Of a stretch of DNA of 64,000 nt, positions 46,631 to 60,700 are shown piece by piece. Positions within the stretch are counted from its first letter, which is position 1. Each line of letters begins with the position of its first letter. The notes under the pieces were generated by a model, which was not told where the DNA came from, made no database searches, and worked only from the letters and a program-made list of their open reading frames with translations. A program made the position numbers and the translations under genes. This stretch comes from Nonomuraea helvata (GTDB taxonomy: Bacteria > Actinomycetota > Actinomycetes > Streptosporangiales > Streptosporangiaceae): NCBI RefSeq assembly GCF_039535785.1, contig NZ_BAAAXV010000001.1, forward strand, positions 2,232,001-2,296,000. The letters are read 5' to 3'.

Positions 46631-47793
46631 TGGGGGTGACCGTCAGGCAGGCGGACGCGGACGACGCCGTCAACGGCGTGCCGCCGCGCTGGGTCGCGCT
46701 GCCCGAGACCGTCGAGGAGGTCTCTGCCGTGCTGCGGACCTGCGCCGAGCGGGACCTCGCGGTGGTGCCCGCGGGCGGCGGCACGAAGCTGCACTGGGGG
46801 CCGCCTCCCGAGCGCTGCGACGTCCTGCTCGACATGTGCTGCATGAACGCCGTGCTCGAGCACGCCGCGGGCGACCTCGTGGTGCGCGCGCAGGCCGGGG
46901 TGACCATGGACGCCCTGGCCGCCGCACTCGCGGACAAGGGCCAGGAGCTGGCGCTCGACCCGCCGTTCGCGGAGTACACGACGGTCGGCGGCACGCTCGC
47001 CACCGCGACGGCGGGCCCGCGCGCCTTCCGCTACGGCACCGCCCGCGACCTGCTCATCGGCATCACGGTCGTGCTGCCCGACGGGACGATCGCGAAGTCG
47101 GGCGGCAAAGTGGTCAAGAACGTCGCGGGCTACGACCTCGGCAAGCTCTTCACCGGCTCGCAGGGCACGCTCGGCGTGATCGCGGAGGCCACGTTCCGGC
47201 TGCACCCGCTGGCCGCCGACCGCCGCTGGCTGGTCGCGGAGACCGAAGTCTCCGACGACGTGCTGCTGCGCCTGGCCGCCTCACAGACCGAGCCGTCCGC
47301 CGTCGAGATCGACTGCCCGGACGGCAAGAACACGACGGTCGCGGTGCTGGTGGAGGGCTCGGCGGCCGAGGCACGGGCGGTGGCGCTGCGCGAGGTGCTC
47401 GGGGACGGCACGGTCACGGCCGAGGCGCCGGAGTGGTGGGGGCTGATCCTCAGGGACGAGGTGCTGCTGGAGGCGCGTTTCCCGCCCGCTCGCACGGTGG
47501 AGGCGCTGGCCGCGGCCGGCGAAGCCGGGTTCTCGTTCCGCGGCTCGGCCGCAGCGGGGCGGGCGTACCTGGAGAGCCGGGACGACGTCCCGGAGGACGA
47601 GCTGGCGGCGACGGTCACCCGGCTGCGCGCGCGGCTCGAGGCGCTGGGCGGGCGCGTGACCGTGCTGGCCACACCGTACGAGGGCGTCGACAGGTGGGGG
47701 CAGGTGAGCGCGCTGCCGTTGATGCGGCGGATCAAGGAACGGTTCGATCCCGGGCGCAGGATGTCTCCCGGCCGGTTCGTGGGAGGGATCTGA
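46630..47793 (+). CDS. glcE: glycolate oxidase subunit GlcE (FAD-binding)
   Basis: 387 aa from ATG 46630 (GTG 46627 is the alternative). It has a PCMH-type FAD domain (VVPAGGGTKLHWG, TTVGGTLATATAGPRAFRYG, GKVVKNVAGYDLGKLFTGSQ) but lacks the C-terminal H-rich metal segment of GlcD, as usual for GlcE. It acts as a second flavoprotein subunit. A 76-nt gap separates it from glcF. Confidence 0.9.
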   Translation: MGVTVRQADADDAVNGVPPRWVALPETVEEVSAVLRTCAERDLAVVPAGGGTKLHWGPPPERCDVLLDMCCMNAVLEHAAGDLVVRAQAGVTMDALAAALADKGQELALDPPFAEYTTVGGTLATATAGPRAFRYGTARDLLIGITVVLPDGTIAKSGGKVVKNVAGYDLGKLFTGSQGTLGVIAEATFRLHPLAADRRWLVAETEVSDDVLLRLAASQTEPSAVEIDCPDGKNTTVAVLVEGSAAEARAVALREVLGDGTVTAEAPEWWGLILRDEVLLEARFPPARTVEALAAAGEAGFSFRGSAAAGRAYLESRDDVPEDELAATVTRLRARLEALGGRVTVLATPYEGVDRWGQVSALPLMRRIKERFDPGRRMSPGRFVGGI

Positions 47794-47869
47794 TGTGGAG
47801 CGGCGAGCCGGGCCGGAGAGAGCGAGGGCGTCCAGCCCTATGCCAACGGAGGACCGAGGGAGCGCGACC

Positions 47870-49078
47870 ATGGGCGCAGACCCGAAGCTGATCAACGACT
47901 GTGTGCACTGCGGGTTCTGCCTGCCGACGTGCCCCACGTACGTGCTGTGGGGCGAGGAGATGGACTCGCCGCGCGGGCGGATCCACCTGATGAAGCAGCA
48001 CGTCGAGGGCACGCCGATCACCCCGGAGATGGCCGGGCACTTCGACGCCTGCCTGGGGTGCATGGCGTGCGTCACGGCCTGCCCGTCCGGCGTTCAGTAC
48101 GACCGCCTGATCGAGCAGACCAGAGCGGAGGTGGAGCGGCGGCACGTGCGCGATCCGCGGGAGCGGGCCGTGCGCGGGATCGTGTTCAGCCTGTTCCCCT
48201 ACCCGCGCAGGCTGCGGCTGCTGCGCCCCACGATGTGGCTGGCGGAGCGCATGGCGCCGCTCCTCACCAGGGCCGACCCCGGTCTCGGCGCCATGGCCAC
48301 GCTCGCGCCGCGCGTGGAGCGCCGCCGGCGGCTGCCGCGCCTGGTCAGGGCCAGGGGCGAGCGCAGGGCCGTGGTGGGCATGCTCACCGGCTGCGTGCAG
48401 GGAGAGTTCTTCCCGCAGGTGAACGCCGCTACCGCGCGAGTCCTCTCGCTGGAGGGCTGCGACGTGGTCATGCCCCGCGGCCAGGGCTGCTGCGGGGCGC
48501 TCAGCGTGCACTCGGGCCGCGACGACCAGGCCAGAAGGCTGGCACGCAGGACGGTCAGGACGTTCGAGCAGGCCGGCGTGGACACCGTCGTGGTGAACGC
48601 GGCCGGCTGCGGCTCGTCGATGAAGGAGTACGGCGAGCTGCTCGGACGCGAGCCCGGGTTCAGGGTGGTCGATCTGTCGGAGTACCTCGCCGAGCTGGGG
48701 CCGGTGGCCAAGCGGCACCCGCTGCCGTTCACCGTCGCCTACCACGACGCCTGCCACCTGGCCCACGCCCAGGGGGTACGCGCCCAGCCGCGCGAGCTGC
48801 TGAGCGGCATCCCGGAGCTGGTCATCCGCGAGATCCCCGAATCGGCCATCTGCTGCGGCTCGGCGGGCACGTACAACATCTTCCAGCCGGAGGCCGCCCG
48901 CGACCTCGGCGACAGGAAGGCCGCCGCGGTGGCCACGACCGGCGCCGAGCTGCTGGTCTCCGCCAACCCGGGCTGCACCATGCAGATCGCCTCGGCCATG
49001 CGGCGCGCGGGCGCGCGGATCCGGGTGGCCCACACGGCCGAGGTGCTGGACGCCTCGCTGCGCGGGGTCGCCCTATGA
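47870..49078 (+). CDS. glcF: glycolate oxidase iron-sulfur subunit GlcF
   Basis: 402 aa from ATG 47870 with GAGGG upstream. ATG 47840 is possible. Two [4Fe-4S] motifs: CVHCGFCLPTCPTY and CLGCMACVTACPSG. Two CCG domains follow (GQGCCGALSVHSG, then SAICCGSAGTYNIFQ). GlcF passes electrons from the flavin subunits to the membrane quinone pool. Its stop overlaps the IclR start. Confidence 0.94.
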   Translation: MGADPKLINDCVHCGFCLPTCPTYVLWGEEMDSPRGRIHLMKQHVEGTPITPEMAGHFDACLGCMACVTACPSGVQYDRLIEQTRAEVERRHVRDPRERAVRGIVFSLFPYPRRLRLLRPTMWLAERMAPLLTRADPGLGAMATLAPRVERRRRLPRLVRARGERRAVVGMLTGCVQGEFFPQVNAATARVLSLEGCDVVMPRGQGCCGALSVHSGRDDQARRLARRTVRTFEQAGVDTVVVNAAGCGSSMKEYGELLGREPGFRVVDLSEYLAELGPVAKRHPLPFTVAYHDACHLAHAQGVRAQPRELLSGIPELVIREIPESAICCGSAGTYNIFQPEAARDLGDRKAAAVATTGAELLVSANPGCTMQIASAMRRAGARIRVAHTAEVLDASLRGVAL

Positions 49079-49827
49079 GTGTGCAGTCAGTGGAGCGGGC
49101 GCTGGACGTGCTGGAGGCGCTGGCCGAGCATGGGGGCGAGGCGGGCCTGTCGGAGATCGCCGCCAGGACCGGGCTGCCGTACGGGACCATCCACCGGCTG
49201 CTGCGGACCCTGCTCGCCCGCGGCTACGTACGCCAGGAATCCGACAAGAGGTACGCCCTGGGCGGCGGCCTCGTACGCCTGGGCGGCATCGCCGAGAGCA
49301 TGGTCGGCGTGTGGGCGCAGCCGTACCTGACGAAGATGGTCGAGCTGTCGGGCGAGACCGCGAACCTGGCCGTGCTCGAAGGCGACTTCGTCGTCTACGT
49401 CGCGCAGGTGCCCTCGCCGCGCAGGCTGCGCATGTTCGCCGAGGTAGGCCGGCGGGTGCTGCCGCACAGCACGGCCGTGGGCAAGGCGCTGCTGGCCGGG
49501 CGGCCCCCCGCCGAGGCGGTCGCCGTCTTCGAGCGCACCGGCATGCCGCGCCGCACCCCGAACACGATCACCGACATGACCGCCATGCTGGCCGAGCTCG
49601 ATCTCGTCAGAGCCCGCGGCCACGCCATGGACCTGGGCGAGGAGGAGCTGGGCGTGCACTGCCTGGCCGTGCCCGTGTGGGACGGCGACCGCGTGGTGGC
49701 GGCGATGTCGGTCTCCGGGCCCGCCGAGCGCATCGACGCCCTCGACCGGGACGACCTGGCCGAGGGCATGCGGAAGATCGCCAGCGACTTCGGCACCGAG
49801 CTCGGCCCGCAGGTCGACGCAGGTTAA
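49075..49827 (+). CDS. IclR family transcriptional regulator
   Basis: 250 aa. N-terminal winged helix (ERALDVLEALAEHGGE, LPYGTIHRLLRTLLARGYV) and IclR ligand domain with VLPHSTAVGKALLAGRPP. It overlaps glcF by 4 nt (ATGA), so it is co-expressed with the glycolate genes. It likely senses glyoxylate or a related acid and regulates the aceB-glc unit. Ligand and direction of control are inference. Confidence 0.9.
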   Translation: MSVQSVERALDVLEALAEHGGEAGLSEIAARTGLPYGTIHRLLRTLLARGYVRQESDKRYALGGGLVRLGGIAESMVGVWAQPYLTKMVELSGETANLAVLEGDFVVYVAQVPSPRRLRMFAEVGRRVLPHSTAVGKALLAGRPPAEAVAVFERTGMPRRTPNTITDMTAMLAELDLVRARGHAMDLGEEELGVHCLAVPVWDGDRVVAAMSVSGPAERIDALDRDDLAEGMRKIASDFGTELGPQVDAG

Positions 49828-49830
49828 CGG

Positions 49831-49843
49831 TATTCTGTTGCGC
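49831..49843 (+). promoter_or_regulatory. -10 and TGTTGCGC motif ahead of second iclR gene
   Basis: TATTCT (49831-49836) ends 8 nt before the ATG at 49845. The overlapping TGTTGCGC (49836-49843) also occurs ahead of the sarcosine operon at 53855-53862, suggesting a shared regulator site. Confidence 0.45.
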
Positions 49844-49844
49844 C

Positions 49845-50585
49845 ATGAGCAACAGCACGTCGGTTCAGTCGGTCGACCGTGCCATCGCGATCCTGGAGAT
49901 CCTCGCCCGGGACGGCGCCACCCGGGTCACGGATCTCGCGGTGGCGCTCGACGTGCACAAGTCCACGGCGTTCCGGCTGCTGGCGGCGCTCGAGCACGGC
50001 GGGCTGGTCGAGCAGAGCGGCGACCGGGGGCGCTACCGGCTGGGGTTCGGCGTCGTACGGTTGGCCGGCGCGGCCACGGCCCAGCTCGACCTGTCGCGCG
50101 AGAGCAGGCCCGTCTGCCTGCGCCTGGCCGAGGAGGTCGGCGAGACCGTCAACATCGCCGTGCCGCAGGACGGCGACGCGGTCAACATCAGCCAGGTGCG
50201 CGGCCCCGCGGCGATCAGCGGCCACAACTGGGTCGGCCAGCGCACCCCTTCCCACGCCACTTCCAGCGGGAAGGTGCTGCTGGCCTTCGGCGCCCTGCGG
50301 CTCCCCGCCGAGCCGGCGCGTTACACCCCCCGGACGATCACCTCGCCCGACGGGCTGGGCCTCGAGGAGATCAGGGAGCGCGGCTGGGCCGCCACCGTGG
50401 AGGAGCTCGAGGTCGGCCTGAACGCGGTCGCCGCGCCGATCAGGGGCAGCGACGGCTCGGTCGTGGCCGCGGTCAGCGCCTCGGGTCCGTCCTACCGGCT
50501 GACACCGGACCGGCTGCCGGAGGTGGGCGGGCTGCTGGTGGAGGCGGCGCGGGAGATAAGCCAGCGGATCGGCTATTACCGTTAG
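49845..50585 (+). CDS. IclR family transcriptional regulator
   Basis: 246 aa with winged helix (VDRAIAILEILARDGATRV, VHKSTAFRLLAALEHGGLV) and IclR effector domain (GQRTPSHATSSGKVLLAFGA). It differs from the preceding IclR and has its own leaderless-type start. It may control the oxidase operon at 53886 because both promoters share TGTTGCGC. Ligand unknown. Confidence 0.9.
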   Translation: MSNSTSVQSVDRAIAILEILARDGATRVTDLAVALDVHKSTAFRLLAALEHGGLVEQSGDRGRYRLGFGVVRLAGAATAQLDLSRESRPVCLRLAEEVGETVNIAVPQDGDAVNISQVRGPAAISGHNWVGQRTPSHATSSGKVLLAFGALRLPAEPARYTPRTITSPDGLGLEEIRERGWAATVEELEVGLNAVAAPIRGSDGSVVAAVSASGPSYRLTPDRLPEVGGLLVEAAREISQRIGYYR

Positions 50586-50588
50586 GGC

Positions 50589-50801
50589 ATGTGTAGAAGC
50601 ATCAAGACCCTCCGCCCCCCGTACACCGAGAGCGTGACCGAGGAGGACGTGCGGGCGGCGGCCCTGCAGTACGTCAGGAAGATCTCCGGCTTCCGCGCGC
50701 CCGCCGCGCACAACGCCGAGGCGTTCGACCGGGCCGTCGAGGCGATCACGAAGGCGTCTGAGGAGCTGCTCGGGGCGCTCGAAGTTCGCGGATCGCGTTG
50801 A
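50589..50801 (+). CDS. DUF2277 family protein
   Basis: 70 aa, 3 nt after the iclR stop. MCRSIKTLRPPYTESVTEED and YVRKISGFRAPAAHNAEAF are the conserved text of the DUF2277 family of small soluble proteins. Function is unknown. The tight spacing implies co-expression with the IclR gene. Confidence 0.9.
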   Translation: MCRSIKTLRPPYTESVTEEDVRAAALQYVRKISGFRAPAAHNAEAFDRAVEAITKASEELLGALEVRGSR

Positions 50802-50858
50802 CAGGCACCCGCTGCGGGAGAAGTGTTCCCTCGTGTAGGCCCAAGCGAGGGAGCTCCC

Positions 50859-52772
50859 ATGATCAGCGGGCTTTACCAGGGACAGGACGGCGACTCGCAG
50901 CTGGCGCTCCGCGTCGATGTCGACGGGGTCAGGCCCACCGGGCGGGTCAGCGGTGACCTCTTCACCGTGGCGGGCTCGACGATCTCCTACGTCGGCTCTT
51001 TCCTGGTCAACGCCCCCACCGTGCACGCCGCCGGGGACGAGGCGCGGGTCCAGGGCCGCGGGGTCTTCACGTTCGAGACCCCGGTGAAGGACGTGAGCGT
51101 CACGATCGCCGACGGGGCGGGGACGGCCGCGGTCGCGGGGCGCACGTACCAGGTGGGGTTCGCGTCGCCGTTCTTCCGCAGCGTGCTGCTCGAGCAGGAC
51201 TCCGTGATCGGGACCGTGCCGTTCGTGTCGTACCGCACCGGCGCGCTGCCCGGGCCGATCGGCTCGCCGGCGAGGGAGCTGAGCGTCAGCGCCGCGTACG
51301 CGGAGGCGGGCATCGAGCTGGCCCTCGCGCAGCCGGGCGTCATCCCGGTGGACGGGTCCGGCGCGGACCTCGCGTGGGACGACGCCGAGCTGCATCACGC
51401 GATGACGCAGCAGTTCAGCGGGTTCGGCGACGTGCCGGCCTGGCGGGTGTGGCTGCTGGTGGCGAGCAAGCACGTGGGCGGCTTCCGGGGGATCATGTTC
51501 GACTACAACGACGCGCACCAGCGGCAGGGGTCCGCGGTGTTCTACGACGTGATCAAGGGGACGGAGCCGCAGGCGCAGCGGGCGCAGTTACGTACGTACG
51601 TGCACGAGCTCGGGCACGCGTTCAATCTGCTGCACTCCTGGCAGAAGAACCTCGGCACCCCGCCCCAGCCTCTTGGCCCGCAGGGCGGCTTCGGCGATCT
51701 GTCGTGGATGAATTACGTGCAGAACTTTATTCCCAACGGCGAGCAGGGTTATTGGGCCGCCTTCCCCTTCCAGTTCACGGACGCGGAGCTGGTCCACCTC
51801 CGCCACGGCTTCTACCGTGACGTCGCCATGGGCGCGAACGCGTTCGGCACCGGGGCCGCCGAGATCGCGCCGTTCGAGCAGCCCGTCGAGGACCGCTCCG
51901 GGCTGCGGCTGGAGCTGCGTGCCAAGGAGTCGTTCGAGCTGGGCGAGCCCGTCGTGGTCGAGCTCAAGCTCTCCCGCGCCGGCGAGCCGCGCACCACGCA
52001 CGGCCACCTGCACCCCGACACGGAGTTCACCCAGGTGTCGATCACGCAGCCGGGCGGCAGGACCGTGCTGTACCGGCCGATGATGCGGCACTGCGTGGAC
52101 TCCTCGCCGGAGATCCGGCTGGACGAGGGCAACCCGGCCATGTACCGCAGCGCGTACATCGGCCACGGCCGCGACGGCCACTACTTCCAGCAGCCCGGCG
52201 AGTACCACGTCCGGGCCCAGTACATCGCCGCCGACGGCTCGCGCATCGTCTCCCCCGCGTGCCTGGTCAGGGTGCGCCTCCCGGTCAGCCGCGACGACCA
52301 CCAGGTGGCCGAGCTGATGCTGGGCGAGGAGCAGGGACAGCTGTTCTCGCTGCTCGGCTCCGACTCCCCCACGCTGCGCTCGGGCAACCTGGCGCTGGAC
52401 GAGGTCATCGACCGGTACGGCACCCACCCGCTGGCCGTCTACGCCCGCATGGTCAAGGGGCTGAACGCGGAGCGCGAGTTCAAGGCGCTGACGGCGGGCA
52501 AGCGGCTGCGCGTCCGGCAGCCGGACCCCAAGGAGGGCATCGAGCACCTCACCCAGGTCGCCAGGGACGCGAGTATCGACAACATCACCCTGAACATGGT
52601 GATGCGCCGTCTGGCCAGGGCCGAGGCGCGGCAGGGCGACCTGGACCGGGGGAACGCGGTGATGGACCAGATGGTCGCCACGTTCCAGGCCAAGGGGGTG
52701 AACCCCATCGTCATGGGGCAGATCCGGCGCCAGGCCGAGCTGACGAAGGCCGCACTCGCCGCCGAAGCGTGA
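50859..52772 (+). CDS. metzincin-like zinc metalloprotease, no signal peptide
   Basis: 637 aa from ATG 50859 with GAGGGAG upstream. The zinc site is YVHELGHAFNLLHSW: H249, E250, H253 and H259 in HExxHxxxxxH spacing. A Met-turn candidate M284 in DLSWMNY follows 25 residues later. Residues 1-170 look like a beta-rich domain (ISGLYQGQDGDSQLALRVDV, FTVAGSTISYVGSF). After the zinc site, a beta domain (350-490) and a helical C-terminus (530-637) follow. The usual Gly of the metzincin helix turn is Asn256. There is no export signal, so it is probably cytosolic. Substrate unknown. Confidence 0.75.
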   Translation: MISGLYQGQDGDSQLALRVDVDGVRPTGRVSGDLFTVAGSTISYVGSFLVNAPTVHAAGDEARVQGRGVFTFETPVKDVSVTIADGAGTAAVAGRTYQVGFASPFFRSVLLEQDSVIGTVPFVSYRTGALPGPIGSPARELSVSAAYAEAGIELALAQPGVIPVDGSGADLAWDDAELHHAMTQQFSGFGDVPAWRVWLLVASKHVGGFRGIMFDYNDAHQRQGSAVFYDVIKGTEPQAQRAQLRTYVHELGHAFNLLHSWQKNLGTPPQPLGPQGGFGDLSWMNYVQNFIPNGEQGYWAAFPFQFTDAELVHLRHGFYRDVAMGANAFGTGAAEIAPFEQPVEDRSGLRLELRAKESFELGEPVVVELKLSRAGEPRTTHGHLHPDTEFTQVSITQPGGRTVLYRPMMRHCVDSSPEIRLDEGNPAMYRSAYIGHGRDGHYFQQPGEYHVRAQYIAADGSRIVSPACLVRVRLPVSRDDHQVAELMLGEEQGQLFSLLGSDSPTLRSGNLALDEVIDRYGTHPLAVYARMVKGLNAEREFKALTAGKRLRVRQPDPKEGIEHLTQVARDASIDNITLNMVMRRLARAEARQGDLDRGNAVMDQMVATFQAKGVNPIVMGQIRRQAELTKAALAAEA

Positions 52773-57465
<4,693 letters not shown>

Positions 57466-57466
<1 letters not shown>

Positions 57467-57705
57467 TGCTGCTGATCGACTGCCCTCACTGCGGGCCCCG
57501 CGACGAGACCGAGTTCCACTACGGCGGCCAGGCCGGGATCGCCTACCCCACCGGCGATGTCTCGGACGAGGAGTGGGCCGAGTACGTGTTCATGCGTGAC
57601 AACCCCAAGGGCTGGTTCCGCGAGCGCTGGTTCCACGTGCACGGATGCCGGACCTGGTTCGGCGTCGAGCGGCACACGGTCACCCACGAGATCAGGAAGA
57701 CTTGA
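57466..57705 (+). CDS. soxD: sarcosine oxidase subunit delta
   Basis: 79 aa. Zinc ligands are visible as CPHCG near the N-terminus (C6, C9) and the later HVHGCRTWF. Sequence MLLIDCPHCG and EFHYGGQA are typical of SoxD, the small zinc-binding subunit. Both ends overlap neighbours (TGATG). Confidence 0.94.
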
Positions 57706-60700
57706 TGAGGTTCTCCTTCGACGGCCGCCCGCTGCGGGGTGAGCCGGGTGACACGCTGGCCGCCGCGCTGCTGCGCAACGGGGTGCGGGTGGTCGGCCGC
57801 AGTGTGGAGCTGGGACGGCCGCGCGGGATCTTCACCGCCGGCCCCGAGGAGCCGAACGCGCTGGTCCGCGTGGGCGCCGACCCCATGCTCGCGGCCACCA
57901 CCGTGGAGCTGTACGACGGGCTGGAGGCGTGGAGCCTGCGCGGCAAGGGACGGGTGGACCCGGACGCGGTGGACGACCGGCGCTGCGACAAGGGGTACCT
58001 GCACTGCGACGTGCTGGTGGTCGGCGGCGGCCCCGCCGGTCTGGCCGCCACGGTCGCGGCGGGACGCGCGGGGGCACGCGTGATCCTCGTGGACGACCAG
58101 CCGGCCCTGGGCGGCGACCTGCTGAACAGCCGCCTCCTGCTCGACGGCGCTCCCGCCCTGGAGTGGGTGGCCGGGCTGCCGCTGCCCGCCCGGGTGCTCA
58201 CCAGGACGACCGCCGTCGGCTACTACGACCACAACTACGTGGTGGCGGTGGAGCGGCGGGCGCGCGGCGAGCGGCTGTGGCACATCAGGGCACGCCGGGT
58301 GGTCCTGGCCACGGGGGCGCACGAGCGCTCGCTCGCCTTCCCCGGCAACGACCGGCCCGGCGTGATGCTGGCCTCGGCGGCCCGCGCCTACGCCAACCGG
58401 TACGGAGTGGTGGCCGGACGGCGGGCGGTGGTGTTCGCCTGCGCGGACTCCGGCTACGAGGCGGCGCGGGATCTGGCGGCGGCCGGGGTGGAGGTCGTCG
58501 CGGTCGTCGATCCCCGTCCCCAGGCTCTTGTGTCCGGCGCGCTCGCCGGTCAGGTGGTGACCGGCACGACCGGCGACGCGGACGGCGTGCTGAACGGCGT
58601 GTGGGTGGGAGAACGGCACTTCCCGGCCGACCTGCTGGCCGTGGCGGGCGGCTGGAACCCGGCCGTGCACCTGTTCAGCCAGTCGCAGGGGCGGGTGCGG
58701 TTCGACGAGGCCCTGCAGGCGTTCGTGCCGGGCACGTCCGCGCAGGCGGAGCGCTCGGCCGGGGCGTGCAGGGGCGTCTACGGCACCCGGGAGGCCGTCG
58801 CCGACGGCTACGCGGCCGGTGCGGAGGCCGCCGGGCACCAGAGCCTGTGGACGGAGGCGGGGTTGCGGGTGCCCGAGTGCGACGAGGCGCCCTCGCGGCC
58901 GCCCGCGGCCCTGTGGTGGGTCGAGGGGACCTCGCCGGAGGAGTCCTTCGTGGACCTGCAGCGGGACGTGACCGTGGCCGACCTCGCCAGGGCCACCGGG
59001 ACCGGGATCCGCTCGGTGGAGCACGTCAAGCGCTACACCACCGCGGGCACCGGCGCCGACCAGGGCAAGACCTCGGGCGCGGTCGTCGTGGGCGTCATGT
59101 CCGCCCTCCTCGGCGCGGGGCCTGGCCAGGTGGGCACCACCACGTTCCGTCCCCCGTACACGCCGGTGTCCTTCGCCACGCTGGCGGGACGCGACCGCGG
59201 CGCGCTGTCCGATCCCGTCAGGACCACCGCCATGCACGACGCGCACGTCGCCCGGGGAGCGGTGTTCGAGGACGTCGGCCAGTGGAAGCGCCCCCGGTAC
59301 TTCCCCCAGGACGGCGAGTCCATGGAGGCCGCTGTGCTGCGCGAGTGCCGCGCGGCCCGCACCGCCGTGGCCGCCATGGACGCCTCCACCCTCGGCAAGA
59401 TCGACGTACGGGGCGCGGACGCGGGCGCGTTCCTCGACCGGATCTACACGAACATGTACTCCACGCTCGCCGTCGGCGCCTGCCGGTACGGGCTGATGTG
59501 CACGGCGAACGGGATGGTGTTCGACGACGGCACCACGACCCGGCTGGGTGAGGAGCACTTCCTGACGACCACGACCACGGGCAACGCCGCCGCGGTGCTC
59601 GACTGGCTGGAGGAGTGGCGGCAGACGGAGTGGCCGGAGTTGGACGTGTCGTTCACGTCGGTCACCGACCACTGGGCGACGGTCGCGGTCGTGGGGCCGC
59701 GCGCCCGGGAGATCATCGCGGTCGTCGCGCCGGGGGCGCTGGACCTGGCGTTCATGCGGTACGCGAGCACCCCCGTGCTGGGCGTCGAGGGGCGGGTGTT
59801 CAGGATCAGCTTCTCTGGCGAGCTGGCGTACGAGGTCAACATTCCCTGGCGGTACGGCAGGGCACTGTGGGAGGCGGTGCTGGAGCTCGGGGCGGTGCCG
59901 TACGGGACGGAGACCATGCACGTGCTGCGGGCCGAGAAGGGGTTCGCGATCGTCGGCCAGGAGACCGACGGGACCGTCACCCCTCAGGACCTGGGCATGT
60001 CGTGGATCGTCTCCACCCGCAAGCCGGACTTCGTGGGCAGACGCTCCCACTCCCGCCCGGACACCGCCGGGCAGGGCCGCAAACGCCTGATCGGCCTGCG
60101 GCCCGACGACCCGGCGGCCGTCGTGGAAGAGGGCGCCCAGCTGATCACGGGACCCGGCTCCGGCATGGTCGGCCACGTGACCTCCAGCTACGCCGGCGCC
60201 GCGCCGGGCCGTACGTTCAGCCTGGCCATGGCGAGGAACGTCGAGGTCGGCGACCGGCTCACGGCGGTGTCCGGGGAGGTCTCGCACGACGTGACCGTCG
60301 TCGAGCCCGTCTTCTACGACCCCGGCAACACCCGTCGCGACGGCGACCCGCTGACCGGCCGGCCGGACCCGTACCAGGGTGAGTGCCGCTCGGAGAGCCC
60401 TGCCGCCGCCTTCGCCGGCCGCTTCGAGGCGGCGGGCACACCGTCCGTACGGCTGCGCGAGATCCCGTTCGAGCCCATGTGGGAGGTGCGGGGCACGGAC
60501 CCGGGCACGGGCCTGCGTCTCGGCCCGTCCTGGTGGCTCGTGTCCGGAGACGTCGCGCCACAGCCCGGCTGGGTGGACGTGTCGGGCCAGCGCACGATCC
60601 TCGAGCTGTCAGGCCCGGACGCGACCGAGGTCCTGATCACCGGCTGCCCCATAGACCTCGACGCCCTTCCCGGCCACGCCCAGACCCTCCTGGGCAGGAC

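Noticed and set aside
57543..60287. Long minus-strand open frame opposite soxA
   Set aside because: Antisense shadow of soxA-soxG. No motif and atypical composition.
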